From Aliivibrio wodanis (lineage in GTDB: Bacteria > Pseudomonadota > Gammaproteobacteria > Enterobacterales > Vibrionaceae): a DNA stretch of 64,000 nt. Position numbers and translations under genes: made by a program. Shown one piece after another: positions 20,613 through 30,154 of the stretch; positions within the stretch are counted from its first letter, which is position 1; each line of letters begins with the position of its first letter. Location of the stretch: the NCBI GenBank assembly GCA_000953695.1, contig LN554847.1, positions 62,001 through 126,000 of the forward strand. Reading direction: 5' to 3'. Under the pieces are notes generated by a model. It did no database searches and was not told the DNA's origin. It saw only the letters and a program-made list of their open reading frames with translations.

Positions 20613-21542
20613 ATGAATAACTACAAACTGCTACGCCCGTTATACACCTTGCTACAGACGCGAAGTTTGACTGAATCTGCGAGGCAATTAAATGTCACGC
20701 AATCAGCAATGAGTAGAACCTTAACTCAAATTAGAACCGCCTTTAATGATCCTATTTTGATCCGAGAGGGGAACCAGTTTGTGGTCAGTGCAAAAGGTGA
20801 AGCATTACTGAAAAAACTGCCATCAATATTGGCGACTCTTGATGACTTATATGACGTAGAGGTATTCTCTCCTAAAGAATGCAGCCGAGAGTTTACACTG
20901 GCTTACACCGCCTTTCTTTCGGAAGCCATTGTTCCCGTTATTTGCAAAGAAATAGTGGCTCAAGCACCTAATGCCTCGTTATATAGTCAGCTTTGGCAAG
21001 AGCAACACATTCAAGCGCTGTCTGAGAATAAGATTGAGCTTGTGGCCTCAACATTGGATTATTTCCCTGAGAATATTTATGGGAAAAAATTGATTGATGA
21101 TGAGTACGTTATCATCATGGCTGATTCACATCCCTTAGCTAATCAAGCGGTGAGCCAAGACGTTTACTTTGAATCAAAGCACGTATTGGTTCATGGGTTA
21201 CGAGAAATGAAGCAGTATGTAGGAGAGCTATTTCAGCAGCATAAGAAAAAAAGAAAAGTACTCGCAAAAACCCCTTCATTTACTTCAGCCATAGAGCTTA
21301 TCTGCCAGACCGATGCGCTTGTGACTGCACCATTGCATATTGCTGGTCAATTTATCGATAAACTGCCAATTACCATTAAACCGTTACCATTTGAGTTGCC
21401 CGTTCATAGTTATTATTTACTTTGGCACAGTAAATTCCAGAATGATCCTGCTCACCGTTGGTTTAGAGATCAAAGTTTCTTACTGCTACAACAGCACCTA
21501 AAAGAGACCTATGAAACTGGACGGTTTTTTAGTACCGCTTGA
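20613..21542 (+). CDS. LysR-family regulator (NodD/LeuO-like branch)
   Basis: 309 residues; the helix-turn-helix (LLQTRSLTESARQLNVTQSA, MSRTLTQIRTAFNDPILIR) and the FTLAYTAFLSEAIVPVI effector domain belong to the branch whose members resemble LeuO/NodD rather than CrgA. It starts with ATG after CAAGGATGAGGC. It lies 21 bp after the GNAT gene and upstream of an exported serine hydrolase. Its C-terminal region has a decayed second copy at 25642-25820. Confidence 0.9.
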   Translation: MNNYKLLRPLYTLLQTRSLTESARQLNVTQSAMSRTLTQIRTAFNDPILIREGNQFVVSAKGEALLKKLPSILATLDDLYDVEVFSPKECSREFTLAYTAFLSEAIVPVICKEIVAQAPNASLYSQLWQEQHIQALSENKIELVASTLDYFPENIYGKKLIDDEYVIIMADSHPLANQAVSQDVYFESKHVLVHGLREMKQYVGELFQQHKKKRKVLAKTPSFTSAIELICQTDALVTAPLHIAGQFIDKLPITIKPLPFELPVHSYYLLWHSKFQNDPAHRWFRDQSFLLLQQHLKETYETGRFFSTA

Positions 21543-21728
21543 AATGGTAGTCTAAATAGGAACGCAGTTCATGTTCCTAACTTCAATGTTTGATGGAAGC
21601 AATCCATCGGAGGCGATGAGGCGTTATTCCGTTTTCCTTGTAACGTGTCTGTATTAACAGAGGCAACTGGCTCGCAGCTTTTGCATGCCGTTCTCACTAC
21701 AGCACTTATTTACCAATAGGAAACCAAT

Positions 21729-23012
21729 ATGAAAAGCTTAATCGCTATATCCATTGTAACGGCTCTATTTGCAGGCTCAGCGTTTGCTAATGAGAGCGTT
21801 AATGAATCATCCACAAACGTAGATGTTTACAACACTCATGACTTTTTCTTGGAAAAAGGCAACCGCGTTAAACTTCAATTTCCTATTGAACAATCTAAGT
21901 TTGCTTGGCAGAACCTAAGCCGTTTCTATCCTACGGCTCAAATTGAACGTGATGGACCTGTCTATCAATTCCCATATCAAATTGACAAAAAAATTGGTGA
22001 AATATCAGCGACTGTACACGGTGAAATCAAAACATTAAATGAACACCTAGATTCTTACCCTGTCGATGCTTTTCTTGTTGTTAAGAGTGGAGAGGTTGTC
22101 TTTGAACGTTACAACACGATGCGAAAAACAGACAAGCATAATTGGTTTTCAAACTCGAAAATTACAGCAGGTATAGAGCTGGCTAAATTAGTCAATGAGG
22201 GCAAAGTTAACCCTAGTGATCCAGTTTCTAAATATATCCCTGAGTTGAAAGGTTCTGACTGGGATACGGTATCCGTTTCTGATACTGCAAACATGGCCAC
22301 GGGTTTGAACGCAACAGAGCATGATGAGCCAGAGGCGGACTCACGTATAAACCCAGAACAACCTTGGTTTAAATGGGCGGTTTCCATTGGCGTGTTTGAA
22401 GGTGAAGGCAACCAAAGCCCACTTGAAGTACTTGCTGAAATGAAACGAAGAGCGCCGGGCGGAAAAACATTTGAATACAATTCAATTAATACGTTTGTTC
22501 TAGCTCGACTTATTGAGAATGTTCGTAACTTACCCATGAATGAGATTGTCAGTCGTGATATGTGGCAGAAAATGGGGGCAAATAATGACGCTTACACTGT
22601 CGTTTCTCCAAAAGGGGGATATCCTTTAATGTTTTTCTCAATGAACACCACAATTGAAGATATGACTAAATTCGGTATGTTACTTACTCCGTCAGCCGCA
22701 AAGTTGGGTAATGGTGGAGTTAGCAAAGAAGTCATTACGTTAATTCAAGACTCAGGTAACCCAGAAGCTTATGGTGGTGGTTATGTTGGTAAGATGATGG
22801 AAAACTCTTTCTACAACGACACAAACATCAAGAATGGTTATCAATTTGATGCAATCTTTGAGGATGGCGACTTATACAAGGCAGGTGTTGGTGGTCAAGG
22901 TGTGTATATTTCACCAGAAAAAGACTTAGTTATATCTTTCTTTTCAACCAGTAACGGCAAAAACCAAGAAGAAACTTATGCTCGTGAGATTGCGAAATAT
23001 TTTAGCCGCTAA
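21729..23012 (+). CDS. Exported serine hydrolase, beta-lactamase/PBP4 family
   Basis: 427 residues with a signal peptide (MKSLIAISIVTALFAGSAFA). Class C beta-lactamase-type motifs are present: S-x-x-K as FSNSKIT (Ser141, Lys144), Y-x-N-like EYNSIN (Tyr250-Asn251) and a GVGGQG segment in place of the KTG box. Such proteins are esterases, peptidases or penicillin-binding-like hydrolases more often than true beta-lactamases; the long N-terminal extension (~85 residues) is unlike AmpC. It acts outside the cytoplasm. It is single, with a strong terminator at 23089. Confidence 0.83.
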   Translation: MKSLIAISIVTALFAGSAFANESVNESSTNVDVYNTHDFFLEKGNRVKLQFPIEQSKFAWQNLSRFYPTAQIERDGPVYQFPYQIDKKIGEISATVHGEIKTLNEHLDSYPVDAFLVVKSGEVVFERYNTMRKTDKHNWFSNSKITAGIELAKLVNEGKVNPSDPVSKYIPELKGSDWDTVSVSDTANMATGLNATEHDEPEADSRINPEQPWFKWAVSIGVFEGEGNQSPLEVLAEMKRRAPGGKTFEYNSINTFVLARLIENVRNLPMNEIVSRDMWQKMGANNDAYTVVSPKGGYPLMFFSMNTTIEDMTKFGMLLTPSAAKLGNGGVSKEVITLIQDSGNPEAYGGGYVGKMMENSFYNDTNIKNGYQFDAIFEDGDLYKAGVGGQGVYISPEKDLVISFFSTSNGKNQEETYAREIAKYFSR

Positions 23013-23088
23013 TAATGCTTGGTGGTTGCCACCTAATGTGATCAATCATTGATAGGTTTGGTCATTGAATAGAGTTTTATCTTTTTGT

Positions 23089-23117
23089 ACGCCAGTCGCC
23101 TGACTGGCGTTTTTTTG
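23089..23117 (+). terminator. Rho-independent terminator
   Basis: ACGCCAGTC/GACTGGCGT form a 9-bp perfect stem with a 4-nt loop followed by seven T residues; it ends the serine hydrolase transcript. Confidence 0.9.
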
Positions 23118-23685
23118 TTTATTTAGTTTCGTTATTGATTGCCTGTGTGCTCGATTAAATATCACGATATCTTTGGTTCATCTCAACATCGCTATTCATT
23201 GCAGCTCTTGGTAACGCTTCTATGAATTATAGACATGTAGTTATATATCTACGTAATGGCATAAAGATGTTCACGCGATAACTATCATTACTTGTTTTAG
23301 CTCCTTTCTATTACTCATTGTATCCAGACGATACATTTGAGATCCTTACCCCATCAATATAGCTTGATTCAAACTAAGTCACTCTTGAGCCTATATCGCG
23401 CCCCAACACTACGCGCACTACTGATGAGTAGAGGGTAAGACATGTACTAGCAAGCGTAAATAGTTAAGTATCAATTAATAATGACATTGAAATGGGCCGC
23501 TAGAATAAGGTTTTGAGTGTTGAAAAAATATGGGATGTAGGCGTAATTTAGTAGAAGTAGAAGTAGAAGTAGAAGTAGAAGTAGAAGTAGAAGTAGATAG
23601 TGAATTCAAGGTAAGGTCGAGCTGAATAGTAAATGATGGCTATTTTAACAAAAAAAATTGAGAGGAAGTAAGGAAAAAACTAGAA
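23118..23685. other. Long non-coding stretch with a hexamer repeat
   Basis: No supported reading frame on either strand over nearly 570 bp, and no tRNA or recognised RNA. The only clear structure is the GTAGAA microsatellite at 23551-23597. It could be decayed sequence. Confidence 0.5.
23551..23597 (+). repeat. Hexanucleotide tandem repeat (GTAGAA)n
   Basis: Seven perfect copies of GTAGAA followed by GTAGA. It is in no supported gene; it lies about 90 bp downstream of the terminator end of the outer-membrane gene. Perfect simple repeats of this length are rare in bacterial genomes and are prone to slippage. Confidence 0.95.
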
Positions 23686-23717
23686 ACAAAAAAAGGCGAA
23701 TTTCTCGATTCACCTTT
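23686..23717 (-). terminator. Rho-independent terminator of the beta-barrel gene
   Basis: AAAGGCGAAT (23692-23701) pairs with ATTCACCTTT (23708-23717) with one G-T pair; the minus strand then has a T tract. It lies 26 bp after the stop codon. Confidence 0.75.
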
Positions 23718-23742
23718 GAACGTATTATGGATCCGGGTCGTT

Positions 23743-24492
23743 TTAAAAGAATACTTTGTATTGGAACCAAACAACCGTGTCGTCAATGTCTAATTTTTGA
23801 TTGGTTGACTCCATGCTTCCATAAGTATTTTCAACCTTGACTTGCCCCCAACGAGTGTTGTCTGCCGAAAAAGGAGTCGCTGCGAGTAGAGTGGTTTTAA
23901 CGGTACTCGTTTCAATATCACCATCCATGTACGTAAATTCAGGGTAGGCTGCAAAATAAGTACCATCGGCGCCCGGCTTCCAAACTGCATAAGCAGCGGC
24001 CATACCACCTACGATACTATTGTCTGTAACACCGAAGGCACTTGTTGTGCTGTCTGAATATTCACCGCCCATCACTGCTGCACGGCCAAAAAAGGTCAGA
24101 GAGTCGATTGGAGTTCTAAAAATAGCGACACCACCTACAGCTGCAGTAGTAAAGCTTGCATTATCAATGATGTCTAATGACACGGCTACACGAGGTGTAA
24201 CGGCATTATTTATATTGAATACATGGAAATATTGAGCTCGGCTGTCTTTATATTTCCCCTCATTATCCATCGAACCTTCCAATGTGACCATAGACATCTG
24301 TCCGTTGTCATAAGTATATGATAGAGCTCCCGATAGCTTTAGATCACCTATGTTGTTGGTTGCCACATACATATTAGTACTGGCACGAGTCATATCGGAT
24401 GGGTCGACTTTTTGAGTATCATCAGCAAATGCAGAAATAGAAATGGTAGCAAGTAAAGCAGTAGACAAAGTGGTCATTTTTAGTATGGTCAT
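23743..24492 (-). CDS. Putative outer-membrane beta-barrel protein
   Basis: 249 residues with a signal peptide (ending SISAFADD) and a C-terminal phenylalanine (VWFQYKVFF), the usual signature for insertion by the BAM complex. The body alternates polar and hydrophobic residues in strands (LSGALSYTYDNGQMSMVTLEG, spread over several strands) and is rich in Gly, Thr and Tyr, without cysteine. I cannot assign a channel or substrate. It is divergent from the LysR gene at 24712, with an 8-bp inverted repeat in the gap. Confidence 0.7.
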   Translation of the reverse strand: MTILKMTTLSTALLATISISAFADDTQKVDPSDMTRASTNMYVATNNIGDLKLSGALSYTYDNGQMSMVTLEGSMDNEGKYKDSRAQYFHVFNINNAVTPRVAVSLDIIDNASFTTAAVGGVAIFRTPIDSLTFFGRAAVMGGEYSDSTTSAFGVTDNSIVGGMAAAYAVWKPGADGTYFAAYPEFTYMDGDIETSTVKTTLLAATPFSADNTRWGQVKVENTYGSMESTNQKLDIDDTVVWFQYKVFF

Positions 24493-24562
24493 TGGACGTT
24501 CCTGAGTTATTTAAGTGCAATAACGCAACTTTACATAAGGTTTTTAGACTTATTAACTCTCT

Positions 24563-24585
24563 AGCGATGGGCTCGAACCATCGCT
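24563..24585. promoter_or_regulatory. 8-bp inverted repeat between divergent genes
   Basis: AGCGATGG, 7 nt, CCATCGCT: a perfect inverted repeat 70 bp upstream of the beta-barrel gene and 127 bp upstream of the LysR gene. It may be an operator or an RNA hairpin in the beta-barrel leader. Confidence 0.45.
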
Positions 24586-24711
24586 GTCATCCAAACATCG
24601 GTGGGAAAGGGGGATTTCAGTTTTTCGTGGTAAAAAATATTAATTCGTATGTTTAATGTGGACTCTGGTGGTAAGATTTATTATCGAAGATAAGGACTCG
24701 CAGGGCATGAT

Positions 24712-25611
24712 ATGAACTTTAGTCTTGAACAATTAAATACTTTCGTTGCGGTATATGAACAGCAGGCTTTTAGTAAAGCGGCGATAAAATTAACTAAGCA
24801 CCGAACAACGGTTGCACAAGTTATCACGAGTTTAGAAGACCAGTTAGCGATCACTTTATTCAATAGATTGAGCCGCAGTGTTGAACCCACGGAAGATGCA
24901 GTACTTCTTTATCATTACGCAAAGCAAATACTAGAGCAGGCTAAAACTCTTGATAGATTTGCATTAAGTCTTTCATTTGGCGGGTTAGAGTCGGTGACGA
25001 TAGCTTATGCGAGCTTTTTACCTCATCACGTTGTTTCTAAAATTCGTCGACAGCTTTATGAAGACTTCCCATCCATGCGCGTTAATTTTTTGGTCAGAAC
25101 GAAACCAGAAATAAAAGCAGGGATTGAAGATGGAAGTATTCATTTTGGGATTGTGAATATATACGAAAGCAAAGTGATTAATAGTATTGATTTTACTTTT
25201 TTGGGGAATATGCCTTTTGTGCCATTTGCTCATGCAGGAAGTGAATTATCGACTAAGCCCTCAAGCGAAGCGCTCTCAACGATGAAATCTTTACGCCAGT
25301 TTGTACTCAAATCTATGGTCGATGATAAAATGACGGAGAAGGTTGTTGTTTCTTCAAAACATGAATATGTTGATCAATTAGCGGTCATTATTAAGCTTGT
25401 TCAAGATAATTTTGGCTGGGCTCTTTTGCCAAAGTCGATAATCGAGTCTGAATATGTGACTGAAAATTTGGTAGAGATAAAATGTGACGAGATCAAACAA
25501 GACATAATGGTTCCCATATCCCTTTGGTGTCCACATTCAAAACAGATTGCACAGGTAAAAAAATCGATCATCAAAGTAGCTGATTATTATATAAATAAAT
25601 CAGCGAACTGA
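24712..25611 (+). CDS. LysR-family transcriptional regulator
   Basis: 299 residues. Helix-turn-helix LEQLNTFVAVYEQQAFSKAA and LEDQLAITLFNRLSRSVEPT are LysR-like, but the recognition helix (KHRTTVAQVITS) and the effector domain are divergent from the other copies here. SD CAGGG precedes the ATG. Divergent from the beta-barrel gene, its likely target. Confidence 0.87.
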   Translation: MNFSLEQLNTFVAVYEQQAFSKAAIKLTKHRTTVAQVITSLEDQLAITLFNRLSRSVEPTEDAVLLYHYAKQILEQAKTLDRFALSLSFGGLESVTIAYASFLPHHVVSKIRRQLYEDFPSMRVNFLVRTKPEIKAGIEDGSIHFGIVNIYESKVINSIDFTFLGNMPFVPFAHAGSELSTKPSSEALSTMKSLRQFVLKSMVDDKMTEKVVVSSKHEYVDQLAVIIKLVQDNFGWALLPKSIIESEYVTENLVEIKCDEIKQDIMVPISLWCPHSKQIAQVKKSIIKVADYYINKSAN

Positions 25612-25641
25612 GGTGTGTAAATTTACATTTTATCGGGAGGA

Positions 25642-25820
25642 CTTATCTGCCAGACAGATGCGCTTGTGACTGCACCACTGCATATCGCTGGTCAATTTAT
25701 CGATAAACTGCCAATTACCATTAAACCATTAAACGGTTACCGTTTGAGCTGCCAGTTCATCGTTGGTTTAGAGATCAAAGTTTCTTACTGTTACAACAGT
25801 ACCTAAAAGAGACCTATGAC
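25642..25820 (+). pseudogene. Remnant of the 3' part of a LysR gene
   Basis: This 179-bp stretch matches 21298-21513 of the intact LysR gene at 20613 almost base for base (CTTATCTGCCAGAC, then CGCTTGTGACTGCACCA, later GTTGGTTTAGAGATCAAAG). It carries a small insertion near AAACCATTAAACGG and lacks about 57 bp in the middle. There is no 5' part. It is a decayed duplicate, and the 4 kb between the two copies may have been inserted or rearranged through it. Confidence 0.9.
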
Positions 25821-25888
25821 GTGGGTAAACACAATTTACATACGATCAATGGTGATGAGGAATAACGATCAATTAACAATTTATATCT

Positions 25889-25939
25889 TGCTCTCTTAAA
25901 TATACTTAGTTAGACTAACTAAGTATATTTAAGAGAGCA
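25889..25939. promoter_or_regulatory. 51-bp perfect palindrome at the marR start
   Basis: Two 25-bp arms (25889-25913 and 25915-25939) are exact reverse complements around a single A at 25914. The centre reads TTAGTTAGACTAACTAA, a MarR-type operator shape. The right arm ends with AAGAGAG, the ribosome binding site of the gene at 25945. It can act as an operator and, if transcribed from upstream, as a hairpin hiding the SD. Confidence 0.85.
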
Positions 25940-25944
25940 TGTAA

Positions 25945-26379
25945 ATGAATACTATTCAGAGTCTGGAACTACTTGAGTTCGAACTATGGCGTCGCTGGCG
26001 TTTAAAAATAAGTGATCAAGTAAGTAATGATCTAACAAACAATGAATTAGACTACCTTTATGCACTTAATGGGTTAATAGAAAACACATCACTTAGCTCT
26101 TTAGCCGAGAAGATGAATGTTAGCAATGCCTCTGCGAGCCATATGGTGAGTAAGTTAGAATCAAAGGGATATTTATCTAAAATAAAAAATCATACTGATG
26201 GCAGAGGGGTGAGATTAGTTCCAACCGAAAAAACTCAAGCATTGCGTGATTTAGAAGTAGATATCTATAAGCAGGTTGATAGTGAATTTCAATACGCTTT
26301 ATCTGAGATTGAATATGAGCAACTTAACTCGCTCTTATCCAAAGCTATCGGTGCATTATTAAATCAAGATAGGTTATGA
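25945..26379 (+). CDS. MarR-family transcriptional regulator
   Basis: 144 residues with the winged helix-turn-helix of MarR proteins (LSSLAEKMNVSNASASHMVS, KLESKGYLSKIKNHTDGRG) flanked by dimerisation helices. The ATG lies 5 bp after a 51-bp perfect palindrome, its probable autoregulatory operator. Its stop overlaps the start of the methyltransferase gene (ATGA), so the two form an operon. The ligand is unknown. Confidence 0.88.
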   Translation: MNTIQSLELLEFELWRRWRLKISDQVSNDLTNNELDYLYALNGLIENTSLSSLAEKMNVSNASASHMVSKLESKGYLSKIKNHTDGRGVRLVPTEKTQALRDLEVDIYKQVDSEFQYALSEIEYEQLNSLLSKAIGALLNQDRL

Positions 26380-27143
26380 ATATAATGAAATTTAATTATT
26401 TGGATGTGATGGCTAACCGCCTTTATAGTGATTTATCAAAATATTATGACTATGTAATTAGTCGAGATGATTATCAAGGAGAGGCTCAATTTTGGATAGA
26501 ACTTATTGAGAATAAATGTGCTACAACGCAACCCAAGTTCCTTGAATTAGCTTCAGGGCCAGGGCACCTTCTCTCATATATCAGCCCTTATGTTGAAGCA
26601 TTTGTCATTGATTTATCCCCAGACATGCTAACAAAATGTAAGCAATTTAACCCGAATGTGAATGCCATTCAGGGTGATATAACACAATTTGGTTTGCAGC
26701 AAGATTTCGACTTTATTTTACTGCATGACAGTATCGGTCATCTGTTTAATGTCGATGATATAAAAGCTACTTTTGAGAACGCTTACCAACATTTAAGATG
26801 CGGAGGTATTTTTGCCTTGTCTCCAGAGTTTGATGGGGATAGCTTCAATAAGCCTATTGTTGATCATCGCATAACATTATTACCTGAAAGCGACTTGACC
26901 GTCATTGATTATATAGAACGACATCCAATACATAAAAATCGACTTAATATCCTGACTTCGTACTATGAAAAAGATCAAGGAGTCACTCAAATAGAATTTG
27001 ACCGAATGGAGTTAGGAATATTTAGTGTTGAGTTCTATAAAAAAATTATGGAAGACGTAGGGTTTAACGTTGAACTTTATACAAAACCAGAAAACTCGAG
27101 TACCGAATGCCGAACAGCAATTGTAGGTACTCGATTATCTTAA
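26376..27143 (+). CDS. Class I SAM-dependent methyltransferase
   Basis: 255 residues with a Rossmann-type methyltransferase core: motif I LELASGPGHLL, the acidic end of strand 2 (FVIDLSPDMLTKC), QGDITQF and DFILLHDSIGHLF. The substrate is not evident; the family includes small-molecule methyltransferases. It is translationally coupled to the MarR gene by a 4-bp overlap, which suggests that the methylated substrate or a related toxin is the signal sensed. Confidence 0.83.
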   Translation: MNIMKFNYLDVMANRLYSDLSKYYDYVISRDDYQGEAQFWIELIENKCATTQPKFLELASGPGHLLSYISPYVEAFVIDLSPDMLTKCKQFNPNVNAIQGDITQFGLQQDFDFILLHDSIGHLFNVDDIKATFENAYQHLRCGGIFALSPEFDGDSFNKPIVDHRITLLPESDLTVIDYIERHPIHKNRLNILTSYYEKDQGVTQIEFDRMELGIFSVEFYKKIMEDVGFNVELYTKPENSSTECRTAIVGTRLS

Positions 27144-27401
27144 ACTAACGTTTTTGTCTAAAAGTACTATGAGATGGAATAACAAATTAACAAGGTAAGA
27201 CTTATTTTTAGCTACTGAAGCGCCAATCCGAGTTTATATACAAGGTCAATATACTGCGTAACGTGAGAATCAGAGATAAAATTAACTGCATTAGGTGAAG
27301 CGAAAATCCAATATGAGTGAATTTTTCACAAATTCTTTTGCTTCAGAGGAAGCTAATTCATATCAATTCTTCGTTTCATTTGATGCGGTTGTTTAAAGTA
27401 C

Positions 27402-28646
27402 TTACGCTCTGCGCTTTTTAAATGCATACCAACCTGCACTTAGTAGAGTTTTAAATACCACCCCAAAGGCACTTAATTGAGGATCGGCCTCTTTTCCATC
27501 AGCAATACGCCACATTTGGTGTTCATACCAAACAAGCCCAACCATCGCCATTTTATCTAATGCAGGTTTGCCCGTTGTTGGTTCGGCTAGTGGCATGCCA
27601 TGGCTTGGATCTTCAATTAGTTTATTAGGAAAATCAGGGTCAACCGCCATGGTTCGTGCAATGCCAATAAAGTCAGTTGCAGAGGTGTTTAAGGCTTCAT
27701 TCATTGCAGGAGCAGTACGAAAACCACCAGTGACAACCAAGGGTGTATTGACCAGTTTTCTTACTTTTTCCATGTAATCCATAAAGTAAGCTTCACGTTT
27801 AACGGTGCTTTCTTTTATTGGTTTATTTTTATCTTTGGCTCCCATCATTGATGGACTCTCGTAAGTGCCGCCGGATATTTCGATTAAATCGATGCCGTTA
27901 TCACTTAGAGTTTGTACAACCTGCATCGACTCATCTTCTGTGAATCCACCTTTCATAAAATCGGCACTGTTAAGCTTAATGCCCACCGGAAAAGCATCAC
28001 CAACTTCTTTACGGATAGCGCGATACACTTCGAGAACAAAACGCAGTCGATTCTCTAATGAGCCACCCCATTGGTCGTCTCGTTGGTTGTGTCTTGAGGA
28101 TAAAAATTGGCTGATAAGATAGCCATGAGCCCCATGAATTTGCACACCAGTAAAGCCAACTTGTTTTGCTAGTTTGGCACTGGTGGCGAACTTATTAATG
28201 ATCTCATGGATTTCATTATCAGTAAGTTCTCGTGGGGTATTAAAGCCTTTTTCTAATCCACGCTCTAGTGAGATAGCTGAGGGAGCAACAGGATCTGCAC
28301 ATAAGAATTTAGGAATTTGTTTACCTGGGTGATTAAGCTGCATCCATATGTGTGAGTCGTTTTGTTTTCCGGCATTCGCCCACTCAGTAAATAACGTAAG
28401 ATCACTTTGTTCATCTAAAACCACATTCTTAGGCTCACCAAGGGCAGTTCTATCCACCATGACATTCCCCGTCATCGATAAACCAATACCGCCTTTAGCC
28501 CAACGTTGATAGAGGGTTGCTAAACCAGACGTGGGGTTATGCTGCTTATCGCCAAGCTGTTCACTCATTGCTGATTTGAACAAACGATTTTTAATCTCTT
28601 GGCCATTGGTAAGCGTAAATGGGTTACTGATATTTATCGAATTCAT
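27402..28646 (-). CDS. NADH:flavin oxidoreductase, old yellow enzyme family
   Basis: 414 residues, FMN-binding TIM barrel. Landmarks: NRLFKSAMSEQL at the start, WMQLNHPGKQIP, VQIHGAHGYLISQFLSSRHN (active-site His pair and Tyr), GGSLENRLRFVLEVYRAIR and VVTGGFRTAPAMNEAL. Members reduce activated alkenes with NAD(P)H. It is about 40 residues longer than the usual OYE because of an added C-terminal segment with a basic end (YAFKKRRA). It lies downstream of the NemA-like gene in the same orientation, 112 bp apart. Confidence 0.87.
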   Translation of the reverse strand: MNSINISNPFTLTNGQEIKNRLFKSAMSEQLGDKQHNPTSGLATLYQRWAKGGIGLSMTGNVMVDRTALGEPKNVVLDEQSDLTLFTEWANAGKQNDSHIWMQLNHPGKQIPKFLCADPVAPSAISLERGLEKGFNTPRELTDNEIHEIINKFATSAKLAKQVGFTGVQIHGAHGYLISQFLSSRHNQRDDQWGGSLENRLRFVLEVYRAIRKEVGDAFPVGIKLNSADFMKGGFTEDESMQVVQTLSDNGIDLIEISGGTYESPSMMGAKDKNKPIKESTVKREAYFMDYMEKVRKLVNTPLVVTGGFRTAPAMNEALNTSATDFIGIARTMAVDPDFPNKLIEDPSHGMPLAEPTTGKPALDKMAMVGLVWYEHQMWRIADGKEADPQLSAFGVVFKTLLSAGWYAFKKRRA

Positions 28647-28758
28647 ATTTGCTCTTACTGTGACAAAATTGTTATTTAGTATGCCCTAAATAGCGAATAA
28701 CCCCACTTAAATAAGTAGGGTTATATGATTTATTTTTTAACTCTAACTAGTAAGGCAA

Positions 28759-29856
28759 TTACGCTTGATACTCAGGGTAATCTGTTAAGCCTTGCTCTGC
28801 ACCGCCAAATAACGTATTTGGATCGTGTTGAGCTAGAGGATAACCGTGTTTAATGCGAGTCGGTAAATCAGGGTTCGCAACAAATGGACGACCAAAGCTG
28901 ATCATGTTTGCTAAACCGCTTAATAATGCTTGATCTGCTTTTTCGGTATTGTAGCGACCAGCATAAATAATAGGGCCTTTGAATGCGTCACGAATTGCTT
29001 CTTTGAATTCTGCAGGCGTCTCAGGAGCATCATCCCAATCTACTTCAGCAATATGCATATAAACCACATTGAGTTTATTTAATAATACAGCAGCAGCGGT
29101 GTAGGTTTCAGTTGGAGTCTTATCAACTGTCCCATTTAATGAAGTAAACGGAGCAAGACGAACACCGACACGATCATGACCAATAGCGTCAGTCATTGCC
29201 TCAACCACTTCGCCTAAAAAGCGCAGACGATTTTCGATAGAGCCACCATATTCATCGGTACGATTATTGGCTTCAGAATCAATAAATTGGTTAATTAAAT
29301 AGCCATTTGCAGCATGAAGTTCAATGCCATCAAAACCAGCTTCTACTGCATTTAGCGCAGCTTGACGATACTCTGCAACGACATCAGCAATGTCTTGTTT
29401 TGTCATTTCACGTGGTTCAACCACATCAACAAAGCCCGGTGCGTCAGTGCCATTATCAATAAACACTTTTACGTTTTCTGCTTTTAAGGCTGATGATGAA
29501 ATTGGTTGCTGACCACCGATATTGTCAGGGTGAGTAACACGGCCAACGTGCCAAAGTTGAGCAAAAATAGAACCACCTTTTGCGTGCACAGCGTCAGTGA
29601 CTTTTTTCCAACCTGCAATTTGTTCTTGAGAGTAGATACCTGGAGTCCATGCATAACCTTGGCCCATCTCTGAAATTTGAGTACCTTCAGCAATGATAAG
29701 CCCTGCAGTTGCGCGTTGTGCGTAATATTGCGCCATCATGTCGTTTGCAATGTTACCTGGTTGGGTAGCACGAGAGCGAGTCATTGGTGGCATAACAATA
29801 CGGTTTTTAAGCGTAAGATTACCCAGTTGCATTGGTTGAAATAGTGCATTTGCCAT
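28759..29856 (-). CDS. nemA: N-ethylmaleimide reductase-like old yellow enzyme
   Basis: 365 residues matching NemA in pattern and length: LKNRIVMPPMTRSRA, AEGTQISEMGQGYAWTPGIY, AQLWHVGRVTHP, GIELHAANGYLINQFID (His-Asn pair and proton-donor Tyr), GGSIENRLRFLGEVV and ISFGRPFVANPDLP. The FMN enzyme reduces electrophilic alkenes, nitro compounds and maleimides in the cytoplasm. Transcribed before a second, more distant OYE gene. SD GAGG precedes the ATG on the minus strand. Confidence 0.88.
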   Translation of the reverse strand: MANALFQPMQLGNLTLKNRIVMPPMTRSRATQPGNIANDMMAQYYAQRATAGLIIAEGTQISEMGQGYAWTPGIYSQEQIAGWKKVTDAVHAKGGSIFAQLWHVGRVTHPDNIGGQQPISSSALKAENVKVFIDNGTDAPGFVDVVEPREMTKQDIADVVAEYRQAALNAVEAGFDGIELHAANGYLINQFIDSEANNRTDEYGGSIENRLRFLGEVVEAMTDAIGHDRVGVRLAPFTSLNGTVDKTPTETYTAAAVLLNKLNVVYMHIAEVDWDDAPETPAEFKEAIRDAFKGPIIYAGRYNTEKADQALLSGLANMISFGRPFVANPDLPTRIKHGYPLAQHDPNTLFGGAEQGLTDYPEYQA

Positions 29857-30154
29857 GGTAAATCCTCTTTGTGCTTATGCGAAGGTTATTATTATCTAAT
29901 TAGTGGAAGCGATGTGGTGCTTTCCTTGCCTAGCTAACGGTTGTTATTTTATATGGGAGTAAGATATACAAAAAAGAAGGTTACATGAAATTATGATTGC
30001 TTATTATTTTAATAACAAAGTGTAATGATCTATTGTGGGGAGAGCAGATATTTGGAATAGAGCCTGAATGTCGATGTGATTAAGATAAGAGCTTTGGGTG
30101 CAGCGAGTAAACTAGGCTATCATTCATTACCTTCTAAATTTGGTTGATGTTGTT

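Noticed and set aside
23658-23840. 60-codon plus-strand frame near the beta-barrel terminator
   Set aside because: It starts in A-rich sequence, spans the terminator hairpin and overlaps the end of a real gene on the other strand.
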